Assembly: GCA_000310025.1 (NCBI GenBank)
Contig: FN649740.1
Location: 1,483,069 to 1,547,068, forward strand
Direction of reading: 5' to 3'
Source of the DNA: Ectocarpus siliculosus
Lineage: Eukaryota; Sar; Phaeophyceae; Ectocarpales; Ectocarpaceae
DNA: 64,000 nucleotides
Part shown: one piece after another, positions 1 to 10,500 of the stretch
Layout of the letters: each line of letters opens with the position of its first letter
Numbering within the stretch: the first letter of the stretch is position 1
The notes under the pieces: model-generated
Seen by the model: the letters and a program-made list of their open reading frames with translations, nothing else
What the model was told of the DNA's origin: nothing
Database searches by the model: none
Made by a program: the position numbers and the translations under genes

Positions 1-243
1 TGCTTTTGCACATGTGGGTAAAACCCCCAAGCCAGCCATACCACCGTAAAATGGAGGTCGGCATGGAAACCCACGAACAGCGATCCACCCACGCGTATGG
101 GGCCGAGAACGTTCAGACCGCGCTCCGCACAACGAGGCACGGGGTCGCGGTCAGGACGACTTTCTTCACACCGAAAACGACGGCGACCTCCACAACAAAC
201 CGCAACGATCATAACAACCGTCAGCGGCGGCGGAAGATCTCAC

Positions 244-2144
244 CACCAAGACTGTCTCGAGGCACTCCTTTACCCCGACCGAGTCCCTCTCCGTCGCACG
301 CGCCACGGCAAACCGGTTAAGCTCGCCCGTGAGGTCCAGCAGGCCGCCCAAGTACTGGTCATTGCCGTCGATTTCAACGGGCACCATGAAATGCGAAAAC
401 GAGGAGGGGTAGGCACCAAAGTGAATTAGGTAGGTTGGAAATGAAATGGAGCGAAAATGCCCGTGCGCGTTCTTGGAGTGCAATATGCCCTGTGCACGGC
501 CGGAACCACGATTGATTTACGTTGGGTCGACCCTAGTGTGGGTGAAGGGAGTTTCAGGTGTGAGGAAGGTGCGAATTGTCGGATGCCACGTGCGTACATA
601 CCTCAACAGCAAGCTACACCATCTAGATGCGTTCACTCGTGAGATCGAGCAACTCTCCCCGTATTTCATGGCCGTTTCATTCCACTGGAGCCGCGCGGGA
701 GCAGAGAGGTCCAGAACAGGTTCGTGAGAGAGGGCACGAAGGCAAGCATCCGCGGTGCAAGCGTGTCGGCAACATATACCCGCAGGTGCTGGCTGAGTGG
801 ACATACTACTTCGCAGTCCGGCGAAAGACCGTAACTTGGCACCGCTGCAGTGATCGCACTCTGTGCTTACCAAGGCAGGGCGAAGGCAGGGGTTCTCGCC
901 ATCATTCAATTCACTGTGCACCTCCGAAAGTGTCAAGGTAAGGTACCGTAAGAGGCGCAGAGATGGCACCCCCCCCTGGGCCAATTTTCAAAGTTCGATT
1001 GCTTCACAACCAAGATTGTGACACCACCAAAAATGGCAGTTTTGGAAGCATCTCGTCCATGGCTTTCCATAGACATACCGAGCTCGTTCAGCACCTACTT
1101 GGTTGTGAAACAATCGGGCATTTTGAAAATCGGTCTAGGGGGGATGCCATCTCTCGGCCTCTTCCGGAATACCACGATACGGTATACGGTACGGTACAGA
1201 CACTCTTGGTTGTGGAGTAATCGAGCTTATCGGTCCAGGGGGGGTGCCATCTCTCCGCCTCTTCCGGTACCCATAGTGGACGACCTCTTTTCGAAAAGCG
1301 AACACATTTCGCACAGGCTACAAACCCAGGAAGACAACGCAAGAAAGAGGCCCTCTTCCTCCCTTCCCATCCCTTCTGTGCACGCTTCTTGGTGGACGAC
1401 GTTTGATGCAAAAACAAAACGTCAACGTTACTCCGTTTCAATCGCTGCGTCCCGAGACCGGTATTGTAGACCACAAAACTCCGTCGTACGGAGGGTCACC
1501 CACCTCTTCCGTGTTGACTAGGCCGACCTCGGCCCTCGTTGCCAACCTCTTCTCCTTTAGCCACAGCTCGTACAGGCGGGCTTCCGCGAATTCCTACAAG
1601 CGTGTGTACGCATAGCAGGGGATAGCAGGGAAGAGGGCCCCGGCAGAGAGCTCGACAAGCTCAGAATTGTACACACGCGAAACACAGCGTGAGAAATAAA
1701 TGAACAGAACTGGTACTGCTCTACGGCTTTCGTGTTTCCTGGTGACGGCTGTGGTCACTTTTCCCGAAGTTCCTTAGGATGCTTGGCTCGCCACGACACG
1801 AAAAGCGGCGTGCTTTACGTGCTATAACCCCGAAGCGATCACGAACAAAACTGCTGTAGGTATTGCTGGGGGCCGGGAGGTCGGTGGCTATGCGGCAACG
1901 TACCACCACCGCCGACGCCAAAGAACCACCATGATGAAAAAAAAAACACTTCTCAATCTGTAACACGCGCGCTCTATTGTCGCGGATGTTCGTGTCCGCG
2001 TCGCACGCGTGATTCAGTCACACCTCCATCGAGCACGAGTAGGCCCCCATCCTTAGCCGGGGTGTCTCGTCGATGAGGGGAAGGAGACCCTCCGCGGCCG
2101 TCCGACAGTCCGAAATCTGCTTCTCCGCCTTCTTCAAGTCAGCC
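244..2144 (-). CDS. TRAX (translin-associated factor X)-like gene, partial
   Basis: Three consecutive exons are seen: 2144-2024, 1593-1504 and 354-244. Their phases (1+120, 90 and 111 nt) fit together. The peptide shows the TRAX pattern: a helix ending in an acidic EEFAEA motif (family: EYVEA), then LYELWLKEKRL, then YLGGLLDLTGELNRF (family: DYLLGVADLTGELMR). TRAX is the catalytic partner of translin in C3PO, the RNase that clears the passenger strand in RNAi and processes tRNA leaders. The E-x-x-E pair and the Asp and Glu of DLTGEL are the positions of its acidic active site, and all are present. The acceptor at 355 (CAG) is preferred because no AG lies just upstream of the longer frame. The 5' exon, ending in phase 2, should lie between 2145 and 3946 but was not found. 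The 3' end lies beyond base 1. Confidence in the family is high; the model is partial. Confidence 0.8.
951..1265. repeat. Small foldback/MITE-like repeat with an extra arm
   Basis: Bases 951-1014 and 1098-1165 are an imperfect inverted repeat of about 65 bp (GAGAGATGGCA, a C-run, then TTTTCAAA and CACAACCAAG). They surround a loop of about 83 bp. A third copy of the arm, in the same orientation as the second, lies at 1205-1265. It sits in an intron of the TRAX-like gene. No coding capacity and no clear target-site duplication are seen. Confidence 0.65.
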
Positions 2145-3946
2145 CTGGGATAGGGTCAAGGGGGTTAGGGTTGCGCACGTGACAGCAAGAGAAGGCATGG
2201 GGGACGTCAAGCATCGGGAAACACACACACACACACAATTTAAGCAAAAATTACAGCGAGCAGTCAGTGGCAAAAACAAGTGCAACATATATCTTGCTTG
2301 TCTACGGCAAAGTGTGTGGTTTAGTCTATCGTTAAACACGCCGGCAAACATACGTAGCGGTAGCAAAGCAGGAGCGGTGAAATAAACAACAGTGCCGCCG
2401 TCGCTTTTGCCTAGACCCCCCAACCAAAAACGTACACACGCATGAAGCGAGAGGGCATCGCCGCCCAACACAAAGCAGCAAGGCCACACGGTTCTTGAAA
2501 GCTGATGTCCACCTCGGGATGAAAAGACTTTCTGGTCATCCGTGAATAACGTCGAACACAGACAGCCCCTAGTCCTCCCCAAGTAAACCGCGACAATCCC
2601 TCGGGCCCTCTAGGGACCCAAGTCTAGCTTTCGTTATGCACAGGTTCAAGCTTGCGCTCAAACTCAGCCCGGAGAGTACAGGAAAGAGCACTTGAACGCC
2701 ATGCGACAGGCGCTTCTAGGAGGACAACGGTTGAGTGCTTGGCGACTATTGCGACTGTACCCGGTGTGCCCAGGTGGACCCCTTAGGGATCAACCAAACT
2801 TTTGAACATTCCAAGGAACACGCTGTTTATCTTCTCATGACGTGGGTTCCAAAGGGTCGTTTGGTGGAATCTACTCTCCGAGCTGCTCGTTTCCCGTAGT
2901 CACAAAGCAACAGGCTGGGCACGTCAGTCTCGATGGCCCTCCTCGCTGACGCATATAGACCTCGGAGATCTGCGTCATCGTTGGGGTCGGAAAACACCTC
3001 TCTCCCACCCCTTTGCCCGCCTTCAATAACCCCTCGTGTCCTCGCAAGAAAAAGCAGGGGCCATCTCCCGGCGAAACACCAACTACGTTCTTTGTGTACA
3101 CGCTCGGAGGTCTGCGTCTTCTGGTTAGCCGGGACCTACCTTCCCCCCATCTTTTCAATAACGCCTCGTGTTCTCGCAAGAAAAGCACAGGGGCCATCTC
3201 CCGGCGCAAACACCAACTATCTTCGCTACGTGCGCTCGCAGGTCTGCGTCATCTGTTGGGCTGGGAAATACCTCTCCCCCCCCTTGTCCGCGCCTCCCGT
3301 AAAGCCTCGTGGCCTCGCAAAGAAAAGCAGCGGCCATCTCCCGGCGTAAAAACCAACTTCATCCGCTACGTACGCCCGCTTGCTCGCTCACCGGTGGAGG
3401 CTGTAGATGGCCATCTTGCTCCACTTTTGAATGTCTCGTGTCCGCTTGATGACGGCCTCCCTGTGTGTTCACAAAAAAAGGAAGTACGCATCGAGCGGGC
3501 GCATGACGCATGTGTGCGCGCGAGTGTGTGGGGGGGATTGCGGCCACGGTTGACGCAGGCGGGGGCGGTGGAGGAGAAGGTGAGGCAGCAGAACACGATA
3601 GGACACGAGGCGAACAGGCAAAAACAGAAAAGCAGAGGTACAAAACGCCGAAAACTAACCTACTGCATGCGGCGATGGGGTTTACATACCCGTGTCCACC
3701 GCCACGGAAGCGCAATTCCCACCATCGCATGCTTCCGCTCTTCTCCGCTAGTTGTTCGGGCCTACTTGCGCTCCAAAACCCCAACGAAAGCACCAAAATC
3801 ACCGACGCTGAAATGGTCTCCCGCCCGCTCCACTCGCCTTGCCCCCGCCCATCTATTCCAAACTCGGGAGGTCAACCACAAAAATCACCCGCCTCCCATC
3901 CCCGGTTCTCTGTCTTCGAAGTACTTCTAACCCCTTCCCCCCGCGT
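2145..3946. other. Gap between TRAX and translin genes
   Basis: No convincing exon was found. The stretch should contain the 5' exon and promoter of the TRAX-like gene and the 3' UTR of translin. It holds a short CA/TG run near 2221-2238 and the tandem repeat at 2930-3440. Open frames here are in the repeat or are low-complexity. Confidence 0.5.
2930..3440. repeat. Tandem repeat, about 130-140 bp period, three to four copies
   Basis: The blocks CCTCGTGT-CTCGCAAGAAA and GGGGCCATCTCCCGGCG recur near 3032, 3164 and 3304, each followed by a diverged ACCAAC...CGCTACGT block and a GGTCTGCGTC block. A partial copy precedes them from about 2955. Copies differ by indels, so the array is old. Reading frames through it on both strands come from the repeat and have no recognised domain. 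Confidence 0.75.
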
Positions 3947-6900
3947 TTACCTCTTCTCGTCGAAATATGTCATGGCCACGCGGATGGACTCGAACTCTTC
4001 GGTGTCCAAAACGGGCCCCCCTTCTGCCTTCTTCTGCTCCTCCTCTTCCTCCTCCCTCTCTTTCCGTTTTCGGCTGCCCCCGCCGCCGTCCTCATCGGCA
4101 TTGCCGTCTCCCTCGTCCGCTCCTGTCCCCACCAGCGCCAGCTCGTACAGGATGTCGTCCACCTTGCGGACGTCGTACTTGACGCCGTCGAACTTCCTAC
4201 GGAGCGGGCCGTTGCGGAGGTCGAACTGCACCAGCTCTCCGAACACGCCGCGGCACAGCGAGGCGCAGGCCAGGATAGAGCTGCGGTCCAGGATGGAGGC
4301 CTGCGTGGGTGTGCGTGTGCGTCTTTTGCATTAGATTCGACCGTGTTAAAATCGGCTGACCAATGAGAAGACGCCAGTCTCAGTGCGGTTGACTACAGAA
4401 AGCGCTTCCGAAGGTCGTGAGTGAGTGTTCGTGTGTTCGTGTTGCCCCTGCGAATTTTCCTCCACCTCTCTCTCGAGTGTTGGCAAAAACAGCATCAATC
4501 GCAGACATCGGCTGCGTACCATCTTAACCAGACATCGGCTGCGTACCATCTTCACCTGGACGTAGACAAAACTCATTCCCCGGCCATAGGTTACACCAAA
4601 CACGTAGCATCGCTATCTTCACCTGAGTGATTGCGTATCGTGAGAGCTCAGAGGTGAGTCTCATGGCCGCTCCCAGGTACTCGTCATCGGCGACCTCCTC
4701 TTCAAGCGCAGACTTACGCAGTAGCCGCCCTGGGGAGGACGTGAGAAGCACGAACAACCATCCCCGACGTGCGAAAGTAAAGATACACCGCGCATGTGTG
4801 CGCGGGCCAATTCCGCAGTACGAAGGCAAGGTTTGTCACCTTCCGATGGTCGGGGTCTGGAGTTCGAATCCCTGCCGCGACGATCGAAGTTCGCAGTATG
4901 TACATACCTACAAGCTCGCGCACACGGAGAGAAGCCCAACCCATCGGGGAGTGGAATGCTGTTAGCTATTCTGTCCTTCATGCCCAATCGACTTGACCCG
5001 AAAAATTTGTCGATGACTATCTCTCCGCTGGAAAAAATTGCACCCGAAAAAAATGAACAAGCTTACGCTGTGGAGGACCTCTCGCTCAAATATTGTCTTC
5101 TTCATCAGATGTATCGGCGGTTGCCTGGAAGGACGTGCAGGACGGGATGGGGGGCTGCAACATGCTACGGCTTGTAGAATGGGGCAACCTCGGTTGTCTG
5201 TATTATCTGCAACAAGTGCTGTCGTGTCAACCAACCCCGGGTTTCATGGGCGGTCCTTGCCCGGGCACGCCTTGGCAAATCAACACAATTTTTGCCGACA
5301 ACAAAAATTCCTGGGTCTCCCACTGTACGCAACCTAGACTCGAACACATTCGGGGATACCACGGAGTAGATATTTCAAGGCCCTCTTTCCTCGAAAACAC
5401 GTGCTGAGGCTGCTTCTGCTACTACTGGTGCTCCCGTTGTTGTTGTTGCTGCTGCTGCTGCTACTACTGGTGCTACCGTTGTTGTTGTTTTGCTGCTGCT
5501 GCTGCTGCGCAGCCTTCAAAGTCTAAAAAAAAAAAACTACGGCCGTCCAACCTGTCTGCAGGAAGTAGACGAAGGCCTTGGCCTTGACGAGGTTTTCGAG
5601 CGCTCCGGAAACCCTCTCGTTGCGAACCCCGTCCTTCGAGCAGGCCTTGTCAACGCCCTCCAGCTCCGATGCCATCAGGTCCGCGCCAGCTTCCAAAACA
5701 AATCGAGAGACAAGAAGAGGGGGACGGGGTACCCTTGGAGAGTACGAAATGGGGGGGGGGGGGGGGGGCAAGAAGTCGAGGTGGAGCCAGACATTAAAAC
5801 CCAAGGGGATAAGGATGGCATCGTGCCTACCATGGGGGGTCTGTTGGAAGCGAAAAAAAATTCGAACCGCCAACGGTTACGAGGTTTCTCACTGACCTTT
5901 CAGCTGCTCCTGAGCTGCGTCCAGGCGCCCGTTGTGCGCGTAGAACAGAGCGGCGTTGGAGACGTCATACAGCTTGCCCACGAAGGGAAACACGAGCCGC
6001 TCACCCTCGTTTGACGCTTCCATCTCCTTGCCGAGGGACTTTGTGCAATATCGAGCGGCGATGTACCCAACAAATAAAAAAAAAAGCGGAAACGACAACG
6101 GGACGTTTGCACCAGCCGTTAGTTTGTCGATAGTTTGTCGTCACACGCCAAATGAAAGTTGCAATGTCGGGATGGGATGGACAAAACCAATAAAACTTCC
6201 AAGACTACGAACAACAACTAGCAGACAGCCATTCCAGCCGCACCGGCGATCGAAACTGTTTTTGGCCGGAAAGGGGATAGCAACGGTGACCACAATCGGG
6301 TATGCTGTCGTTCCTCGTCCCGCACGCAACCGTGTGCCCTTCCTCCCCATACACCCGGGCGTGCCCCGGCTCAACATTTTGATACTTCCCCCGACCGCGT
6401 AGCAGACAAAGAGAAACCGGGCTGCTGGGATCCGAACGCTGCGTTTATCATTTTTTTTTCATACAGACGTTTCAACGGATATGTTTGTGCCAGGTAAGGG
6501 GTTGCGCCTGTGTGAGTGTTGCAGTGAAACACTCCAACCATTGCAGAGGGACGAGCTAATATACGCATCAGACAGCAGGTACAAAAGCAACTACACGTAT
6601 GTCAAGGACTCCCGCGTGCGATAAGCCTTGCAGAAAGAGATCAACACAAGTGCCCCCCGGCCCCCGCTCCCTCGATTTTCATTCAACACGCCTCTCGGTA
6701 TGGACGTGCGTCTCAGGACGCACGATATCCGAGGAACACCGCCGAGCGCAAGCGTTTGGGGACGTTTCTGAGCATGGAATTAGGGACGCAGACTACACCA
6801 ACAGCAGTCCTGATCGTTCAACCCTGGCCTGCCGCTGTAGGCGCCGCTCGACCACGTACACAATGAAACCATGACCCTGAAGTCGCACAACTTGCTATAT

Positions 6901-7112
6901 TTGCCGAGCGCGTACCCACCCGGCTGTAGACTACGCTGTGCACCTGTACAAGAGCTCAACAGCAGTCAACAGCTATGAAGGGAGTGTCATTCCCAGCCTT
7001 GATATTCCCCCACCTGGAGTTCTTCTTGCCCCAGGCCCTGCCCGAATGCCGTGACCGAGCTCACAGGGACACGCGGCCGGATCACACGTCCACCGCCAGT
7101 GTCATCTGACAT
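3947..7112 (-). CDS. TSN: Translin (C3PO subunit)
   Basis: A five-exon model: 7112-7014, 6038-5897, 5689-5552, 4729-4623 and 4300-3947 (stop at 3947-3949). Lengths 99, 142, 138, 107 and 354 nt sum to 840 nt, giving 279 codons plus stop with every phase matching; all introns are GT-AG. The C-terminal half carries the translin signature: a YLGAAMRLTSELSRY helix and then RRKFDGVKYDVRKVDDILYEL, close to the family's KYDVKKVEEVVYDLSIRG. Translin is an all-helical RNA- and ssDNA-binding protein that forms the C3PO barrel with TRAX. After the fold the protein continues with an acidic, Glu/Lys-rich tail of about 60 residues, longer than the ~228-residue animal protein. The N-terminal exon has no clear match. 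An in-frame ATG at 7289 would add 59 residues that look like an organelle presequence. The adjacent TRAX-like gene supports the call. Confidence 0.85.
4790..4880 (+). repeat. tRNA-like sequence, possible tRNA-derived SINE or tRNA relic
   Basis: Bases around 4857-4880 read GAGTTCGAATCCCTGCCGCG, close to a tRNA T-arm (internal box B). Upstream, AAGG-TTTGTCA-CCTT at about 4828-4843 gives a 4 bp stem with a 7-base loop, like an anticodon arm. The acceptor and D arms pair poorly. It lies in a translin intron on the opposite strand to that gene. A decayed tRNA or SINE head is more likely than a working tRNA. Confidence 0.3.
5409..5512. repeat. Trinucleotide microsatellite (CTG/TTG/CTA mix)
   Basis: Runs of GTTGTTGTT, GCTGCTGCTG and CTACTACTGGTGCT make up about 100 bp, with two similar halves. 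It lies in the intron between translin exons 3 and 4. The minus-strand frame through it reads as Gln, Asn and Ser runs but joins no exon. Confidence 0.8.
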
Positions 7113-7502
7113 GCTGAGCCTTGTTGTATAAGTGCTGCGGCAGCTGCTGTGCGAGATACCACACGGAGGTGCGAGGGTGACCGCTGTTGAGGGCGTGGGG
7201 CGTAGCAGCGCCGACGAAGCGGTCTTCGAGATCTCGCTATTTCGAAAGGCCAGCAAACTGAGGCGGAATGTTCTTGCAAGTATCAGCATAGGCGCCGTGT
7301 TCCTGTGTGAGCGATGCACGCGGTAGCTGCTGGGCTGTTCTCCACGGCGTTGGGCGGACAGCACTGATGGCGATGTTTGTAATTGCGCCGCATCTACGAA
7401 CAATCTACGAAGACCGCGGTGTGTTCGTCACCACCACACACCACGCACCGCACACAGGCACGTGGTACTTGCTGGCTTTGCGGGTACAGCCGCCGTATCG
7501 CT
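7113..7502. promoter_or_regulatory. Shared divergent promoter region, translin / Fcf2
   Basis: The translin start (7112, or 7289 with the longer frame) and the Fcf2-type start (7503) point away from each other with 390 or 213 bp between. This space must contain both promoters. No TATA box is evident. A shared promoter is inferred from layout only. Confidence 0.4.
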
Positions 7503-10500
7503 ATGGAAGACAAGCCTAAAGCGCGTTCGTCGAGCATTGACCTGGGAGCCACTGTCGTGGTGAAGAGAGATGGAGAACTCCTTGGACAACGAGGTGAAAG
7601 CGGGCAAGGGCAGACAGCAGTAAAGCTGATATTGTTGGCCTTCCCAGACAGACACAGACGCGGGGTAGTTGTTCAGCAGTACTGCACGTGCAGCGGAAGT
7701 GGAGGTGTGCGTCTTATCGCCCAACGAGATCAGTATACCTCCTTGCCGATATGATGCTGCTCACGACTTGTGTGTCACTGTTGATTTGTGCTGGCGATGC
7801 TGTCTCTGTCTCCCCGACGCTCCCCACTGCTGTTGCATGTAGTTGATGGTTGCTGCAGGTCATGCTGCTGAGAGCAGGGACGGATGTATGCTGGCTGCTC
7901 GATATAGGGGATATTCTCGTGAGGGAGACCAGTTGTCGCCTGGTCTAAGCTACACGTGAGGCGCTTATCGCGAAGAAACAGCCCCAATCTATACCAAAAG
8001 AATAGTCAAGTGCATATATCGCTCCGCTTCCTTCAGGGTGATTACCTGCATTGACGCCCAGTGTTTGCCGGTCCCACGTTGGCCGACACAGCTCGGTTGA
8101 TCCACCACCGAGAGTACCAAGGGGGAGTCAATGACAAACGATAGAAGTACTCGGAAAGCTCTCGATGCGCCCGTTCTAACGCCGGCCTTTTCGGCACGGG
8201 GTAATGATTTTCCTGTGGAGCAATCGAGCGCTGAGACTCGGTCCACAACACCGACGTCAAGCACCGCGTGCGCACGGGAGGCAGGAGTGCGCACCGAAAA
8301 CAACCGCTGACTCCACCCCCCTCCCCCCCCCCGAATATGAGCGTCTTTCGTTTCCCCACGCCCAGCGTATAGTATCACGCCATCGTTGTCAAACGATGTT
8401 GTTCGCCACACCCATGATATCAACATGTACGTAGCGCGAGGACGCTGGCGCCCCTCGACCTCCCCGAAACAGACTATGATGTAGTGTAAACCCTGTCGCG
8501 AATATTGTTGTATTTTGCGTGTCCCCCTGATCCCCGCCAACCAGGTTCTGTGGTAGACAAGAAGCAGGGCTGGTACAAGGTCCAGCTCCCCGGGGTGGAC
8601 GGCATCAAGAGCTTCCGATGGGCGGAAATAAAAGAGATGGAAGCCCCCCCGCCTTCGCCTCCCCCTTCGGCAAATCCAAGCCCAATCAAGCCTCAGGCAC
8701 CATCCCCGTCCAAGAAAAATTCCTCCGAATCCACGGCGGCGGCGGCGGCGGCAGTAGGTGTTGCCGGGGACAAATCGTCGTCGAGAGGGAAAGCGGCGGG
8801 GGCGTTACCGCCGAGACATCCGTCGACCGCGTCGGCTGCTTCCGCCGCGGACGAGAAAACGGTGAGCGGGAACAACCCAGCAGCAGACTGTGTACCGGTA
8901 GGTCTTTCTCTCAACCCTGGCCAGCTCTATCGCCCCTCGAGCAAATCCGGCAGGAGCGAACGAATCTCTTGTTAGATACCCACCTACCCGTGCGATTGCT
9001 GATGCTTGCAGGGTAAAATCAGTCGAGGCAGGTACGTACGACTTGCGTCGGTTTCAGGTGGAGGTTTTGAGTTTTTCCCGCTCTGGACTTGCCGCTGCTC
9101 TCATGTCCATCCCATGAAATCTCGCATCCGCCCTTGGCTGTGACTGCTCCTGTGTCTGGGGTGAAGGTGGCAACAAGGCAAACCTGATGGCATCCATTCG
9201 GTGCACGTTCGGTGGTGGCTTTAGTGTGTCCAAAATAGACAACACCACAACACCACACTGCTGTTTGTATGTACAGAAACGAGGTGTCCTTTCTTCTGCC
9301 GGACACAAAATTGCGTATAGATGCATGGCTCCTGTAGGTACACCCATGCAGTGGTTGTTGTGTCCACGCGTTGGAATGTCTGAGCGGCTCCCGAAAAATG
9401 AGCTTGTGATTTCTGGTTGAATGTTGCCCCTGTGCCCTGCTGTCTACCTGTGTGTGTGTAATTACCGCCTGAACAATGAAATGACATGCCTCAAAGTGGG
9501 ACCCAAAACGCGAACACGCCTTGTTATTGTCAACGGGCTCGTGGGCGGGGAGGAGGTTGAACGACAGCGCTCAGGCTCTGGATTCGAAGGGTCTGCGCAA
9601 GGAGAGACAGCACCATCGCGTGTAGCATTCCTGATGTGCATGTGTGTGTGTGTGGTTTGTTCTGCCCTCGACCTGCGATAGATGACAACAGTTTGGAGAC
9701 AGGGCTTGAATCGTCTTTCTCCTCACCTCCCCCTCCCCTTGTCTACAAAACATGCTACGTGGCTTGCTCTCTCACGGCCCATGCAACGCCTCGTTTCCCG
9801 CAGTTGTATTTTGCACAGCACGTGCGCGCACATACCCCGTCCATAATACCCAACATGCTTAAAACCATGCTCTGTGCCTCCAGCCCGTTTGTCTGCCTGC
9901 ACACGACGTCCTGTCTTACCTGCGTGCCGTTTCCCCCCCCCCCCCCCATCCTCGGTACAAGGTGACCATGCGGCGGCGATTAACAAGGGGGCATCCCTCC
10001 GAGAATGATGCCGGTGTCACCCCTAGTTCCTCGACGCCGGAAGTTTCAGACCAACCGGACCAGGAGAGAGAAAAGGAGGAGGAGGAGGAGAAGGCACGAG
10101 GGGGGAGCGCAGGGAAAACGGCCGACGTAGATGACGACGAAGAGACGGAGTCTGAGGCGAACCGCGAAGTAGACGAGGACGAGACTGATCTGGACGACGT
10201 CGAAGAAGGGGGAGGGGGCGGAGAAGACACAGATGTTGGCGAGGGGCACGAGGAGCGGGCGCGGGAAGAGGAAAAGGGGCACGGGGAGAAGAAGCAGCAC
10301 GAGGAGGAGGAAGAGGAAGAGGAAGAGGAGGAGGAAGAGGAAGAGGAGGAGGAAGAGGAAGAGGAGGAGGAGGAGGAAGATGTTGATATCGACGCTATGG
10401 TAAAGCTTGCGGCGGCTGCGGCAAGAAAGCACAACGCCTCCTCACAGGCGAGGGCATCAGGGGGATCAGCCACAGCAGCAGAAGCATCGTCGGGAACAGG

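Noticed and set aside
517-984. 155-codon minus-strand frame in the TRAX interval
   Set aside because: Lies in the intron between two phase-matched TRAX exons and shows no TRAX similarity.
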